Of a stretch of 64,000 bases of DNA, positions 63,058 to 64,000 are shown piece after piece. Both the position numbers and the translations under genes were made by a program. Numbering within the stretch: position 1 is the stretch's first letter; every line of letters begins with the position of its first letter. Under the pieces are notes generated by a model. The model had not been told where the DNA came from. It worked only from the letters and a program-made list of their open reading frames with translations, and made no database searches. The DNA comes from Bacteroidetes bacterium HGW-Bacteroidetes-10 (GTDB taxonomy: Bacteria > Bacteroidota > Bacteroidia > Bacteroidales > UBA932). The stretch lies in the NCBI GenBank assembly GCA_002842695.1, contig PHDT01000007.1, positions 124,001 through 188,000 on the forward strand, read 5' to 3'.

Positions 63058-64000
63058 TTTTTGAAGTTGTTAAGGAATCCGGGGTACGATTTAGAGATAC
63101 ACTCCATGTTATCGATATGGAGAGGCTCTTTAATCTTAAGAGCGGCAATACAAAGTGCCATCGCAATGCGGTGGTCCCCGTGGCTGTTGCAGTAGCCGCC
63201 GTGAAGTTCGCGGCCGCCGCGGATAATCATGTAATCTCCGTCAATTTCAATATCGGCGCCAAGTCGGGTAAACTCGGTATAAAGTGTCTCGGCCCTGTTG
63301 CTCTCCTTGTTGTAGAGCCTGCTTACACCCTTGATGCGGCTTTCGCCTTCGCAGTTGATTGCAAGTACAACAAGAGGCGGGAAGAGATCGGGAGAGTCAG
63401 TGGCATCTACCTCGAAGGCGTTAAGCGGGCCCTTTCCTCCCCTTATTTCAACTTTTCCTGAGCAGCTGTCCTCATCTTCCGGGTTGTCGCGGAATGCGCA
63501 AGGGACATCTCCGCACATAATAAGATACTTAGGCCCCTCTGTTACCTCCATCTCAACTCCTGCCAAACGGAGTATGTCGAGTATCTTTTCGTCTGCCTGA
63601 GAGGAGTTGATTGCAAGATTCTTTACGGTGACATTGCCGGATATGGCAGCTCCCGTAAGCATCAGGGCTGCAGAGCTCCAGTCTCCCTGTATCTGATAGA
63701 AGATTTTTTTGCGGTATCTCTGTCTTCCGGGGATAACAAACTGAGAGTAATTGTTATTGGTAATTTTGACATTAAAATCGCGCAGGGTCTTTAATGTCAA
63801 ATCTATATATGGCTTGCTTGTTGGGTGCTCCAGCTCTATTTTGCTCGATTCGGGACAAAGCGGGAGAGCCATTAAAAGGCCGGAAACAAGTTGCGAACCT
63901 CCCTTACCAGAGAGCTGAATGTTGCTGCCTTTAATTTCACCAGTAATTTTTGCAGGGAGGTAATTGTCTGTGGATTCAAAATTAAGTCCTATCTTTTCAA
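63054..64000 (-). CDS. aroA: EPSP synthase, 5' end cut by the right edge
   Basis: 3-phosphoshikimate 1-carboxyvinyltransferase, shikimate pathway step six. The frame is open to base 64000; visible parts include QLSGKGGSQLVSGLLMALPL, GDWSSAALMLTGAAI, DATDSPDLFPPLVVLAINCEGESRIKGVSRLYNKESNRA and GDHRIAMALCIAAL, all diagnostic. The start lies outside the window. Overlaps aroC by 4 bases. Confidence 0.95.
   Translation of the reverse strand, partial: EKIGLNFESTDNYLPAKITGEIKGSNIQLSGKGGSQLVSGLLMALPLCPESSKIELEHPTSKPYIDLTLKTLRDFNVKITNNNYSQFVIPGRQRYRKKIFYQIQGDWSSAALMLTGAAISGNVTVKNLAINSSQADEKILDILRLAGVEMEVTEGPKYLIMCGDVPCAFRDNPEDEDSCSGKVEIRGGKGPLNAFEVDATDSPDLFPPLVVLAINCEGESRIKGVSRLYNKESNRAETLYTEFTRLGADIEIDGDYMIIRGGRELHGGYCNSHGDHRIAMALCIAALKIKEPLHIDNMECISKSYPGFLNNFKK

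Overview
The window reads as a chromosomal segment of an anaerobic member of the Bacteroidota, most likely order Bacteroidales. The evidence is the promoter style (TAnnTTTG at -7, often with TTTG or TTG about 19 bases upstream and no clear Shine-Dalgarno), LruC-domain lipoproteins, an Oar/TonB-type outer-membrane barrel, class III fructose-bisphosphatase, a CtlX/RocD pair and a SAM-II-like leader on metK. The assignment comes from gene content recognised by eye; no search was run.

Layout. 1-5.4 kb: three LruC lipoprotein genes on the minus strand (one cut by the left edge) around two small secreted proteins of unknown function. 5.6-7.8 kb: divergent pabA and pabBC (folate pABA branch). 7.8-13.3 kb: CDGSH protein, acetate channel, TlpA thioredoxin, acyl-CoA/ACP ligase, threonine-synthase-like enzyme and a dicarboxylate/amino-acid symporter. 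13.4-15.8 kb: an MBOAT/SGNH O-acylation pair. 15.9-18.6 kb: membrane proteins with a winged-helix regulator and two matching 19-bp operator-like palindromes. 18.6-22.2 kb: ankyrin protein, small barrel protein and about 0.7 kb rich in palindromes, ending in a damaged tRNA-Met. 22.2-25.6 kb: rpsL-rpsG-fusA-rpsJ (minus). 25.8-40.1 kb: rocD-ctlX, fbp with a hybrid kinase, sodB, MATE, rsgA, prenyl synthase, U32 peptidase, PNPOx-like protein, metK with leader. 40.4-50.8 kb: TonB-type receptor, yraN, manC, arcA, tricorn-like protease, pheS. 50.9-52.4 kb: tRNA-Gly, tRNA-Leu and a REP-type (RAYT) transposase between two 125-bp palindromic elements. 52.4-57.2 kb: marC and rplC-rplD-rplW-rplB-rpsS-rplV-rpsC, with rpsC carrying a frameshifting internal deletion. 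57.2-64 kb: CHASE4-type histidine kinase with a porin-like protein, serine hydrolase, acetyltransferase, aroC and aroA (cut by the right edge).

How the genes fit together. Shikimate (aroA, aroC) supplies chorismate to pabABC. ArcA, CtlX and RocD could form a route from arginine through citrulline and ornithine to glutamate semialdehyde. The ribosomal str/S10 superoperon, normally contiguous in Bacteroidales, is in two opposed pieces about 31 kb apart, and inverting the segment between them would rejoin it.

The most unusual items are the RAYT locus with paired 125-bp palindromic units whose arms supply the first and last codons of the gene, three further palindromic elements of matching architecture but different sequence (18.6, 21.6 and 21.8 kb), the split and damaged ribosomal operon, and the shared operators of the winged-helix locus.
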